From JACQPU01 sp039961715 (GTDB lineage Bacteria > Bacteroidota > Ignavibacteria > UBA10030), in assembly GCA_039961715.1 (NCBI GenBank), contig JABRVW010000204.1, forward strand, positions 1 through 26,316: DNA of 26,316 nucleotides, written 5' to 3'. Shown one piece after another: positions 15,045 through 20,420 of the stretch. How positions within the stretch are numbered: position 1 is the first letter of the stretch; the number at the start of each line of letters is the position of its first letter. The notes under the pieces were generated by a model, which saw only the letters and a list, made by a program, of their open reading frames with translations, was not told where the DNA came from and did no database searches. The position numbers and the translations under genes were made by a program.

Positions 15045-15763
15045 ACATGACCAAACCCTTCCTTGCCGTCCTGTACATGGCATCTGCCCTCCTCCTTCTT
15101 GGCTGTCCGCCCTCGTCGGCCATAAAGACCATCGAGCCGGACCACATCGTGTATCTGGATGACGGCGACTCGCTTTTCGTGAAGCTTGTCCGCGGGGAAA
15201 TTGTTGTTCTCCGGGCCCTTTCAGAAACGGGCGACAGCCTCGCTCTGGACAACGCGACGATCGACCGAATCGTCCACAGGGCTTCGGAGAGGGATGTGAC
15301 GGACCGGTACATCGATCGCGACGCTCTGAAAGTCGAGCTTGCCAAGCAGGCCGCTCTTTCGCGGAGGGAAAAGCTGAAAGCCGATGTGGCCGCAGGGAAA
15401 CGAAAGAAATCCGAACTCGACCGTCTGCCCTTCGCCGTGCTCTCCGCAGACCTCGAACGGCCGTCCGGAGGATCGCCTCAAATCGCGCTGACGATCCTGA
15501 ACCTCACGGACAAAAAGATTTCCCTGCTTCGGACACGCGTCCATTGCTTTGATGCCGCGGGACGTCCGCAGGCCGGCACCAAGGGCCGCAACAATGTGTT
15601 CGACGCCACATCACGCGTGCCGATCGGCCCGGGCGAAGACTTCACGACCATCCTCTTGCTGAGGAATCATCCGAAAACACGGAAAGCCAGGGTCGACATC
15701 CATTACCTGGAGTTCTCGGACAGGACGTGGTGGAAGGGGAGGGTTGAAGAAGAGGTGGAGTAG
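15041..15763 (+). CDS. Putative lipoprotein, unknown function
   Basis: This 240-aa protein was not recognised. It has a lipoprotein signal, MNMTKPFLAVLYMASALLLL followed by Gly-Cys, with lipidation at Cys22. A DGDSLFVKLVRGEIVVL segment follows. The middle is a charged helical linker (about 85-130, rich in Lys, Arg and Glu). The C-terminal half is a beta-sandwich-like region, IALTILNLTDKKISLLRTRV and FTTILLLRNHPKTRKARVDI, of the kind seen in extracellular immunoglobulin-like domains. The start is fixed by an ATGA overlap with the amidotransferase gene, so the pair is translated together, although one product should be cytoplasmic and the other in the envelope. The stop codon TAG directly abuts the first unit of the 9-bp repeat array. 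Confidence 0.75.
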   Translation: MNMTKPFLAVLYMASALLLLGCPPSSAIKTIEPDHIVYLDDGDSLFVKLVRGEIVVLRALSETGDSLALDNATIDRIVHRASERDVTDRYIDRDALKVELAKQAALSRREKLKADVAAGKRKKSELDRLPFAVLSADLERPSGGSPQIALTILNLTDKKISLLRTRVHCFDAAGRPQAGTKGRNNVFDATSRVPIGPGEDFTTILLLRNHPKTRKARVDIHYLEFSDRTWWKGRVEEEVE

Positions 15764-15853
15764 GACGCGGAGGACGCAAAGGACGCAGAGGACGCAAAGA
15801 ACGCAGAGGACGCAAAGGACGCGGAGGACGCAGAGGACGCAAAGGACGCAGAG
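15764..15853 (+). repeat. Ten-unit 9-bp tandem array (GACGCAGAG / GACGCAAAG / GACGCGGAG)
   Basis: Ten contiguous 9-bp units run without interruption from the base after the lipoprotein stop codon to 24 bp before the GxxExxY start. In order the units are GCGGAG, GCAAAG, GCAGAG, GCAAAG, GCAGAG (first base A), GCAAAG, GCGGAG, GCAGAG, GCAAAG and GCAGAG, each after GAC (AAC in unit 5). They would read as Asp-Ala-Glu/Lys tripeptides in the lipoprotein frame. The same unit occurs once inside the GxxExxY gene (15991-15999), and related units appear inverted after that gene. Confidence 0.95.
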
Positions 15854-15876
15854 GGGAATTCTTTTTTGGGGGGAAT

Positions 15877-16257
15877 ATGCATGAGAATGAGATTTCCGAA
15901 CGCATCATTGGATGTTGCATCCGGGTCCATCGTGCTCTTGGACCTGGTCTCCTGGAGAAAGCCTACGAGGAATGTCTTGCTGCCGAGATGGACGCAGAGG
16001 GGCTTCGATACGAAAGGCAGAAGATGGTTCCGCTAGTTTATGGGAACAGGAGGATTGCCCGCAGTTACAAGGTTGACTTCCTCGTCGAATCGAAAGTGGT
16101 TGTTGAGTTGAAGGCTCTGAACTCGATTCCATCCGTCGCCTGCCACCAAGTGCTCACCTACCTGCGTTTACTCGACAAGCGACTCGGGCTACTCATCAAC
16201 TTCCACGTAACATTGCTGAAAGATGGAATCAGGAGAGTGGTGAACAATCTGAGGTGA
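15877..16257 (+). CDS. GxxExxY protein (PD-(D/E)XK-like fold)
   Basis: This 126-aa protein carries the defining motif GPGLLEKAYEECL (residues 22-34; G-x-x-E-x-x-Y within it), preceded by IIGCCIRVHRALG. The second half has YKVDFLVESKVVVELKA, whose D-(x)n-E-x-K spacing resembles the catalytic core of PD-(D/E)XK nucleases, and then a conserved helix, VACHQVLTYLRLL, ending in GLLINFHVTLLKDGI. Proteins of this group are widespread small proteins of unknown function; nuclease activity is only an inference from the motif. A purine-rich stretch (GGGGGGA) precedes the ATG. The gene stands alone between two arrays of the same 9-bp repeat in opposite orientation, which makes a mobile or recently inserted cassette plausible. 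Confidence 0.9.
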   Translation: MHENEISERIIGCCIRVHRALGPGLLEKAYEECLAAEMDAEGLRYERQKMVPLVYGNRRIARSYKVDFLVESKVVVELKALNSIPSVACHQVLTYLRLLDKRLGLLINFHVTLLKDGIRRVVNNLR

Positions 16258-16270
16258 CAAAGGAAAAGAA

Positions 16271-16340
16271 AACGCGGAGGTCAGATCGCGCTCCGCGCTC
16301 TCTGCATCTCCGCGTTCTCCGCGTTCCCCGCGTTCCCCGT
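16271..16340 (-). repeat. Second array of the 9-bp repeat, mainly inverted, downstream of GxxExxY
   Basis: One unit in direct orientation (AACGCGGAG, 16271-16279) is followed from 16291 by units in the opposite sense. These are CTCCGCGCT (16291-16299), an 8-bp degenerate unit (16300-16307), CTCCGCGTT (16308-16316), CTCCGCGTT (16317-16325), CCCCGCGTT (16326-16334) and a partial CCCCGT. CTCCGCGTT is the exact reverse complement of AACGCGGAG. With the upstream array these bracket the GxxExxY gene as long imperfect inverted repeats. The 16258-16362 interval holds nothing else that I can see. Confidence 0.85.
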
Positions 16341-16362
16341 TCTTCCCCCCGCACCGGCGAAC

Positions 16363-16689
16363 CTATGGCACAGGCCGCGACTTTCGAATTGCTTCGCGGA
16401 CAATGCCCTCCACGTTGTTTTCAGAGACTCCCGACATGCCCGACCGGGATCTGGCCAAGAGCTCATTGATACGGACTGCGACGCTTCCGGCGTGAAACTG
16501 CAGATAGTCCGGATCCCGCTCCAGAGTGTCTTTGAGTTCCCGGATATACTGCAAACCGGGCGGTCGAAGGAGAAATCGGACGGTTTCCTCCCAATCCTCA
16601 GATTCTCCCACCCGTTCCCGGTTTGCCTCCCCTGGGCGTTTTTCTATCACCCCAAAAAAATGACAAAATGCTATCGGAGGCGCAATCAC
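16363..16689 (-). CDS. Possible small protein or gene remnant, unknown
   Basis: The frame of up to 108 aa starts at a GTG at 16689 that lies inside the 40-bp repeat; a GTG at 16650 is an alternative. The C-terminal 70 residues look like a normal soluble helical protein (WEETVRFLLRPPGLQYIREL, then DYLQFHAGSVAVRINELLAR) with a codon pattern similar to neighbouring genes. No family was recognised and no good ribosome binding site is visible. It converges on the GxxExxY gene. It could be a short real gene, the tail of a decayed gene, or a chance frame; I consider the first two about equally likely. Confidence 0.35.
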   Translation of the reverse strand: MIAPPIAFCHFFGVIEKRPGEANRERVGESEDWEETVRFLLRPPGLQYIRELKDTLERDPDYLQFHAGSVAVRINELLARSRSGMSGVSENNVEGIVREAIRKSRPVP

Positions 16690-16724
16690 GAAAATTGTAC
16701 TTCGGTTGTAACGAAAGTTGTACT
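16685..16724 (+). repeat. 40-bp direct repeat, copy 1
   Basis: This is identical to 20003-20042 except for one base (A at 16716, T at 20034). Inside it TTGTA recurs three times, at 16695, 16706 and 16718, spaced by 11 and 12 bp: TTGTAC, TTGTAAC, TTGTACT. It lies 35 bp downstream of the response regulator stop codon on the minus strand. See the finding on the bracketed signalling block. Confidence 0.95.
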
Positions 16725-16759
16725 GGGGGTGCTTCGAGGCTATGCAGACTTTTGTGGGA

Positions 16760-17395
16760 CTAGTCTATCAAATGGTGGTCCATGGCGTAGCGGACGAGGT
16801 CGGCGGTGGACTTCAGGTTCAACTTGTCCAGGATTCTGCTGCGATAGGTGGTCACAGTGTGGACGCTCAATCCCATCTCCTTCGCGACCTCCTTCGAGGT
16901 CTTGCCTCCGGCGATCAGACGAAGAATCTCGAATTCGGTATTCTTAAGGTTCTCATGAGGCGGCTTGGTCCGGGTGCCTTCAAGTTCGCGTATCAACTCC
17001 CGGCTCATTTCACGGCTGATGTAGATCTGTCCCCGCTTCACACGCTCAATGGCCGCGACCAGCTCCTGAGCGGCCGTCTGCTTGTTCAGATATCCCAGCG
17101 CGCCACCCTTCAGAGCCCTGATCGCAAACCGCTCCTCTGGATGCATGCTCAGAATCAGCACCCGCGTCAACGGATGGTTGTCGCGCACGTATTTAAGCAC
17201 CTCGAGTCCATTGCGGTCGGGCAGGCTGATGTCCAAAACAAGCACATCGGCGCTGTTTTTCCGAAAGGCCGACACAAACTCCTGGAAACTCCCGGCTTCG
17301 CCGGAAATCCGGAATCCGCCGTGGTGAGTCAGAACGCTCCTCAGGCCCTGCCTCATCAATTCGTGATCGTCAACGATGAAAACGCTCGTGGCCAT
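16760..17395 (-). CDS. Two-component response regulator, NarL/FixJ type
   Basis: This 211-aa cytoplasmic regulator has an N-terminal receiver domain with the acidic pair Asp9/Asp10 (FIVDDHELMRQGL), phospho-acceptor Asp55 (VLVLDISLPDRNG), Ser83 (LILSMHPEE) in the switch Thr/Ser position, and Lys105 (GYLNKQTAAQEL). The C-terminal LuxR-type helix-turn-helix is about 146-208 (FEILRLIAGGKTSKEVAKEM, then LSVHTVTTYRSRILDKLNLK). Phosphorylation by the adjacent kinase should promote dimerisation and DNA binding. The gene begins 5 bp after the kinase stop, so the two form one transcript. Targets are unknown; the 40-bp repeats at both ends of the block, with phased TTGTA motifs, are candidate binding sites. 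Confidence 0.93.
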   Translation of the reverse strand: MATSVFIVDDHELMRQGLRSVLTHHGGFRISGEAGSFQEFVSAFRKNSADVLVLDISLPDRNGLEVLKYVRDNHPLTRVLILSMHPEERFAIRALKGGALGYLNKQTAAQELVAAIERVKRGQIYISREMSRELIRELEGTRTKPPHENLKNTEFEILRLIAGGKTSKEVAKEMGLSVHTVTTYRSRILDKLNLKSTADLVRYAMDHHLID

Positions 17396-17400
17396 CGTGG

Positions 17401-18558
17401 TTATTTCAGCGGGACGGTCAGGTTCACGACTGTTCCCCGACCGTTGTTGCGGAACACATGCACTTCGCCTCCCAGGAACATCGCCCTCTCACGCATGCCG
17501 AGGATCCCCAACGACCGGGGATCGTTCGCCTTGGGCTCAGTGATTCCTCTTCCGTCATCGGACACCTTCAGAAAGAATGTGCCATTCACGGCGCGCAGCT
17601 CGATTTCCACGGTTTTTGCTTCGGCATGGCGCGCCACGTTGGTCAGCGCCTCCTGGAGGATCCGGAAGACCGCCGTCGCCTGCTCCCTCTCCAGCTCAAC
17701 ATCTCCCTCGCTTTGCACCCGGCATCGAATCCCGGTCTTTCGCCCGAACTGCTCCGCCTCCCACTCCACTGCCTCCTTCAAACCCAGTTCATCCAGGGCA
17801 AGCGGACGAAGATCGTAGGAAATGTTCTTGACCAGATCGATGGCCTGATCGATCACGCCGATCAGAGAGGCGAACTTCCTTACGAGACCCGCTTTCGCAC
17901 GCGCCGCGGCTTTGGAGGCGTCGTCCATCAGCACGGTCAGGTGGATTTTGGCCGCGGTGAGGATCTGGCCAAGCTCGTCATGTACTTGCCGGGCAAGCCG
18001 GACGCGCTCCTCCTCCCGCACAGACTCCAGCCGGGCCGAAAGAGTGCGGAGCTGAGTATGGAACTCCCTTACACGCTCCTCCGCAAGCCTCCGTTCCGTC
18101 ACGTCCAGCACCACACCCTCCGCATACCCTTCCGAGGCATGCATTCTGCACGTTACCGAAATCCAGAGCGGGTCGCCTTGCGCCTTCATCAACCTGATCT
18201 CGGCATTCTCGATACTGCCGACGCGCAGGAGCATCGCACGCAGAGATGCCTTGACATCCGAAGGCAATTCTTCAAAAACCGAAGAGGCGTTCTCCGTGTC
18301 ACTTCTGCCCAAAATTGTCAGCAAAGTGCGATTACAGTCAATAATACGAAGATCGGGGACCGTACAGCGGAACATGCCCACCAGGGAGTTTTCGAAGAGG
18401 TTGCGGTACTTCCTTTCGCTCTTCCGGGTCTCCTCAAGCTGTGTCCGGAGCCGCTTCTGGCTGAGGACCAACGTGACCAGAAAGGCGACGGTCAGGAGGG
18501 CCAGCCCTACCGTGCCAATTCCAATTGCCCACCAGTATTCGGGAGCCGGAGAATGCAT
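17401..18558 (-). CDS. Membrane sensor histidine kinase with PAS domain (HisKA_3, NarX/DesK-like)
   Basis: The 385-aa kinase has one N-terminal membrane helix (about 10-33, WAIGIGTVGLALLTVAFLVT), a short coiled linker, and a PAS domain (about 48-155, YRNLFENSLVGMFRC to EGVVLDVTERR). The HisKA_3 dimerisation domain has the phospho-acceptor His193 (RLARQVHDELGQILTA). The ATPase domain shows an N box (QEALTNVARHA, 302-312), DDGRGI (334-339) and GILGMRERA (351-359). There is almost no periplasmic part, so sensing is probably cytoplasmic through PAS, or through the seven-helix protein encoded immediately upstream, whose gene overlaps this one by 52 bp. The start at 18558 is inside that gene, implying translational coupling. 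Confidence 0.92.
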   Translation of the reverse strand: MHSPAPEYWWAIGIGTVGLALLTVAFLVTLVLSQKRLRTQLEETRKSERKYRNLFENSLVGMFRCTVPDLRIIDCNRTLLTILGRSDTENASSVFEELPSDVKASLRAMLLRVGSIENAEIRLMKAQGDPLWISVTCRMHASEGYAEGVVLDVTERRLAEERVREFHTQLRTLSARLESVREEERVRLARQVHDELGQILTAAKIHLTVLMDDASKAAARAKAGLVRKFASLIGVIDQAIDLVKNISYDLRPLALDELGLKEAVEWEAEQFGRKTGIRCRVQSEGDVELEREQATAVFRILQEALTNVARHAEAKTVEIELRAVNGTFFLKVSDDGRGITEPKANDPRSLGILGMRERAMFLGGEVHVFRNNGRGTVVNLTVPLK

Positions 18559-19175
18559 AGGAAACCGATGACGTGAAGAAGATTGGACACAATCGTCACA
18601 CCCCAGTGAATGGACCAGAGGGTCCTGATTGCGTCCATGGAGTAATCCAGAATGAGCGTTCTGAATCCGTAGAACATGAGGCTTCCAGCGAAGATCACGA
18701 GAAATCCCGCGGCAAACCAGAACTTCGGTTCCTCATACAGGATGCGTGTGCTTGTGGACGAGATCACCAGGAGTATAGAGAGTGTCGATCCCAACAGAAT
18801 GATCCGGGAGACCGTCGGAGTATAGAGCGCCGATGTGGTAAACTGTTCGAACATCAGTTTCGAAGCCGCCCAAAACAGGCAATACGCGATGCCCATTCCG
18901 TAGAAGATTGTTCGTGCACGAGCAGACTCTGTCCAGAGTGAGTACACCCGGAGAAGGATCACGACCTCGACCAGGTAGTACACATGGGATGTCCAGAGGT
19001 TGTTTATCTGCCGGAGAGCGAGAAGAATTTGTACGATGGTCAACACTGCGTGGATGCCGAACAGGACGAAGAGGGGCCTGATCTGTTTCTCCAATCGTCG
19101 GTAGACAGAGAGACCCACGAAGAATGGGGCAATCACAGCGCCGCCGGCAAGATATGCAAGGAGTGGAATACCCAT
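18507..19175 (-). CDS. Seven-helix membrane protein coupled to the histidine kinase gene
   Basis: This 222-aa protein was not recognised. It has about seven membrane helices (roughly 4-23, 33-52, 63-79, 89-108, 124-140, 151-170 and 184-205) with short loops and a C-terminal polar tail. ATG 19175 is preferred over the 19244 frame start because CCTCCCC (19181-19187, GGGGAGG on the coding strand) lies 5 bp away and a promoter-like sequence sits just upstream. Its last 52 bp overlap the kinase start. The topology is like 7TM sensory modules often fused to or encoded beside kinases, so it may be the true sensor that signals through the PAS-kinase. That role is inferred from topology and gene overlap only. 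Confidence 0.78.
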   Translation of the reverse strand: MGIPLLAYLAGGAVIAPFFVGLSVYRRLEKQIRPLFVLFGIHAVLTIVQILLALRQINNLWTSHVYYLVEVVILLRVYSLWTESARARTIFYGMGIAYCLFWAASKLMFEQFTTSALYTPTVSRIILLGSTLSILLVISSTSTRILYEEPKFWFAAGFLVIFAGSLMFYGFRTLILDYSMDAIRTLWSIHWGVTIVSNLLHVIGFLCILRLPNTGGQLELAR

Positions 19176-19188
19176 GACCGCCTCCCCG

Positions 19189-19217
19189 AATATCGCTCTT
19201 TTTGGACAGATTCTCAA
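19189..19217 (-). promoter_or_regulatory. Candidate promoter for the membrane protein-kinase-regulator operon
   Basis: TTGAGA (19217-19212) and GATATT (19194-19189) are separated by exactly 17 bp and lie 13 bp before the ATG at 19175, with GGGGAGG in between. The match to the -35/-10 consensus is fair. Transcription would begin very close to the ribosome binding site, leaving a short leader. Confidence 0.4.
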
Positions 19218-19250
19218 TGAACAAGCGCGGGGTGCTGGGCGCACCCCGCT
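19215..19250 (-). terminator. Hairpin terminator after the 148-aa exported protein gene
   Basis: A perfect 9-bp GC stem (GCGGGGTGC at 19227-19235, GCACCCCGC at 19241-19249) with a 5-bp loop begins 13 bp after the stop codon of the exported protein. The tract that follows on the minus strand (GCTTGTTCATT) is only moderately T-rich. It separates that gene from the kinase operon, whose promoter-like sequence lies just beyond. Confidence 0.6.
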
Positions 19251-19262
19251 GTGAATCGCTCA

Positions 19263-19709
19263 CTACCGGAACGCCACGACCCCCGGATCAGGCCAGAGCC
19301 GCATCGCTCCATCTGCACAAACAGGAGGGCACGGGATTGCGTCTTCCCCGATAACACCATCAATGAGATCATTTCCGTTGGCGTCCACTCCAACCAGAAC
19401 ATAGGTCGGGGTCCCGTTGTCAAGACGGGCACTGTAGATCCGTATTCCGACCACGTCTTTCTGAGACAAGATCTCGTCAAAGATCCCTCGTCCCATGTAT
19501 CCGGCCGCAAACGGTTCGGTTGTCGCGGCCTGGAAATTCGCGATGTACTTCATCGCCTGTTCTGTGGAAATCCGATGGTGTTCCTTGCCGGTGAAGACGG
19601 CCTTTACCGGATGAGTGCGCTCGTTGGTGATCATGGTTCCGGCCAGAAGCGTGAAACCAAGAACGAACAACACGAAGAAACGGGCGAGATGTTTCTGATT
19701 CGTTGTCAT
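19263..19709 (-). CDS. Small exported protein with EF-hand-like loop, unknown function
   Basis: This 148-aa protein has an N-terminal export signal or single anchor (KHLARFFVLFVLGFTLLAG). It is followed by a helix, ISTEQAMKYIANF (48-60), and a beta segment, VVGIRIYSARLDNGTPTYVL. It then reaches DANGNDLIDG (109-118), whose Asp109, Asn111, Asn113 and Asp117 match positions 1, 3, 5 and 9 of an EF-hand-type calcium loop. A close Cys pair follows (CPPVC, 127-131). I recognise no named domain; I believe similar uncharacterised proteins occur in other FCB bacteria but cannot verify this. AAGGAG lies 7 bp before ATG 19709. It is a separate transcription unit upstream of the kinase operon on the same strand, inside the 40-bp repeats, and may be an extracytoplasmic partner or target of that system. 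Confidence 0.72.
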   Translation of the reverse strand: MTTNQKHLARFFVLFVLGFTLLAGTMITNERTHPVKAVFTGKEHHRISTEQAMKYIANFQAATTEPFAAGYMGRGIFDEILSQKDVVGIRIYSARLDNGTPTYVLVGVDANGNDLIDGVIGEDAIPCPPVCADGAMRLWPDPGVVAFR

Positions 19710-20002
19710 GTCTTTGCTCCTTGTGTGAGAACAGATGGTGAATGAAATGAAGACATCACGTCTGTTCTTTCACGGAGGAGACCTCGCGCTTGGCTCCAGG
19801 TCGGCCGGACGCAGAAGCCGGCACTGAAGGGCGGGACTCGCGTCTGCGGGGAAAAGGGAAAACCAAGATAAGGGCACATTGCCCACAACCCCAGGCCTTC
19901 GGCATCACGTGTTCCCCTGACAAGAGTCGTTGAAAAGGTTCGCGGCTGGATCCCCGGAGGTTGAACCCGACTTCAATGTCGGCCGCTCAGGCGAGATTGT
20001 CC

Positions 20003-20042
20003 ATCACGAAAATTGTACTTCGGTTGTAACGAATGTTGTACT
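20003..20042 (+). repeat. 40-bp direct repeat, copy 2
   Basis: Same orientation as 16685-16724, with one mismatch. It begins ATCACGAAAATTGTAC, and the core TTGTACTTCGGTTGTAACG is identical in both copies. In this copy the ends can pair as CACGA (20005-20009) and TCGTG (20042-20046), a feature not kept in copy 1. Confidence 0.95.
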
Positions 20043-20085
20043 CGTGAAAAATCGGGGGATTGCAAGACAGGGGGGAACGGTCGGT

Positions 20086-20120
20086 GAAAAAGACGAAACC
20101 CATCCGCGACGGGATGGGTT
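20086..20120 (-). terminator. Rho-independent terminator downstream of tRNA-Arg
   Basis: On the minus strand a perfect 9-bp stem (AACCCATCC, 20120-20112, with GGATGGGTT, 20105-20097) and a 6-bp loop are followed by TCGTCTTTTT. It lies about 90 bp beyond the tRNA 3' end, so the primary transcript would include the hairpin and tRNA-like copy in between. Confidence 0.75.
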
Positions 20121-20123
20121 CTT

Positions 20124-20141
20124 GTGCGCCAGAAGGGAGTC
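20124..20141 (-). repeat. 18-bp copy of the tRNA-Arg 3' end
   Basis: GTGCGCCAGAAGGGAGTC on the plus strand is an exact copy of 20209-20226, the acceptor and T-stem 3' half of the tRNA gene plus two flanking bases, 85 bp away in the same orientation. A TTCG also precedes it on the minus strand, as in the tRNA T-loop, but with extra G residues. It could be a decayed tandem tRNA or an attachment-site scar. Confidence 0.8.
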
Positions 20142-20164
20142 CCCCGAACTCTGCACAAACTCTG

Positions 20165-20206
20165 AGGGGTCCCTTCCTGGCTTCAAACCAGCGAGGGAGA
20201 ACCCCT
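20165..20206. other. Long imperfect hairpin between tRNA-Arg and its 3'-end copy
   Basis: AGGGGT (20165-20170) pairs with ACCCCT (20201-20206), CCCT (20171-20174) with AGGG (20194-20197) and CTGG (20177-20180) with CCAG (20188-20191), around the loop CTTCAAA. No T-tract follows on either strand, so it is probably not a terminator. It may be a spacer structure in the tRNA precursor. Confidence 0.55.
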
Positions 20207-20209
20207 TCG

Positions 20210-20283
20210 TGCGCCAGAAGGGAGTCGAACCCCTAACCCTCAGCTCCGTAGGCTGATGCTCTATCCAATTGAGCTACTGGCGC
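20210..20283 (-). tRNA. tRNA-Arg, anticodon ACG
   Basis: The gene folds as a standard cloverleaf. The acceptor is GCGCCAG (20283-20277) with CTGGCGC (20217-20211). The D-stem is GCTC/GAGC, with a loop containing TTGG. The anticodon stem TCAGC/GCTGA encloses the loop CTACGGA, which gives anticodon ACG. The T-stem has the loop TTCGACT. The discriminator is A at 20210. CCA is not encoded (the next bases are CGA), so it must be added after transcription. The A at the first anticodon position would be deaminated to inosine to read CGU, CGC and CGA. A duplicate of its 3' end lies 85 bp downstream. Confidence 0.95.
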
Positions 20284-20291
20284 GTTTACAC

Positions 20292-20316
20292 AATCCGCCG
20301 GCGATTGCGGCGGATT
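20292..20316. other. Perfect 9-bp hairpin just upstream of tRNA-Arg
   Basis: AATCCGCCG (20292-20300) and CGGCGGATT (20308-20316) flank a 7-base loop. The hairpin lies 9 bp before the 5' end of tRNA-Arg and about 105 bp after the DUF4249-like gene stop. It lacks a good T-tract on the minus strand, although a run of T residues (TTTTTTT and ATTTTT) occurs some 25-45 bp before it. It may end the lipoprotein transcript or form part of the tRNA leader. Confidence 0.5.
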
Positions 20317-20420
20317 GAGCTGGGAAAATCTTTTGACAAAAATACGCAAAAAAACAAACACATCCAAGCCCCGAGTCGCACAAAGGACGCGAGACAGGAG
20401 TGGTCGGGAATCAGGAAGAC

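Larger units (their letters stand above)
19710..20209. other. 500-bp stretch without a protein-coding gene
   Basis: No frame here looks coding. It holds the upstream region of the exported protein gene, the second 40-bp repeat (20003-20042), a terminator (20086-20120), an 18-bp copy of the tRNA-Arg 3' end (20124-20141) and a long hairpin (20165-20206). From 19730 to 20000 I see no clear promoter, RNA gene or repeat. Confidence 0.6.

Noticed and set aside
15764..15853. CRISPR array or coding repeat in the 9-bp array
   Set aside because: The units are contiguous with no spacers and too short for CRISPR repeats. A stop codon separates the array from the lipoprotein frame, so it is not a coding extension.
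19910..19922. TTCCCCTGACAA shared with 13381-13392 as a repeat
   Set aside because: The match is only about a dozen bases with unrelated flanks; chance is a sufficient explanation.
19706..20256. Short frames in the 500-bp gene-free stretch (for example 19706-19888 minus, 19930-20256 plus)
   Set aside because: They run across the 40-bp repeat, terminator or tRNA, have no ribosome binding site, and their translations look like noncoding DNA.
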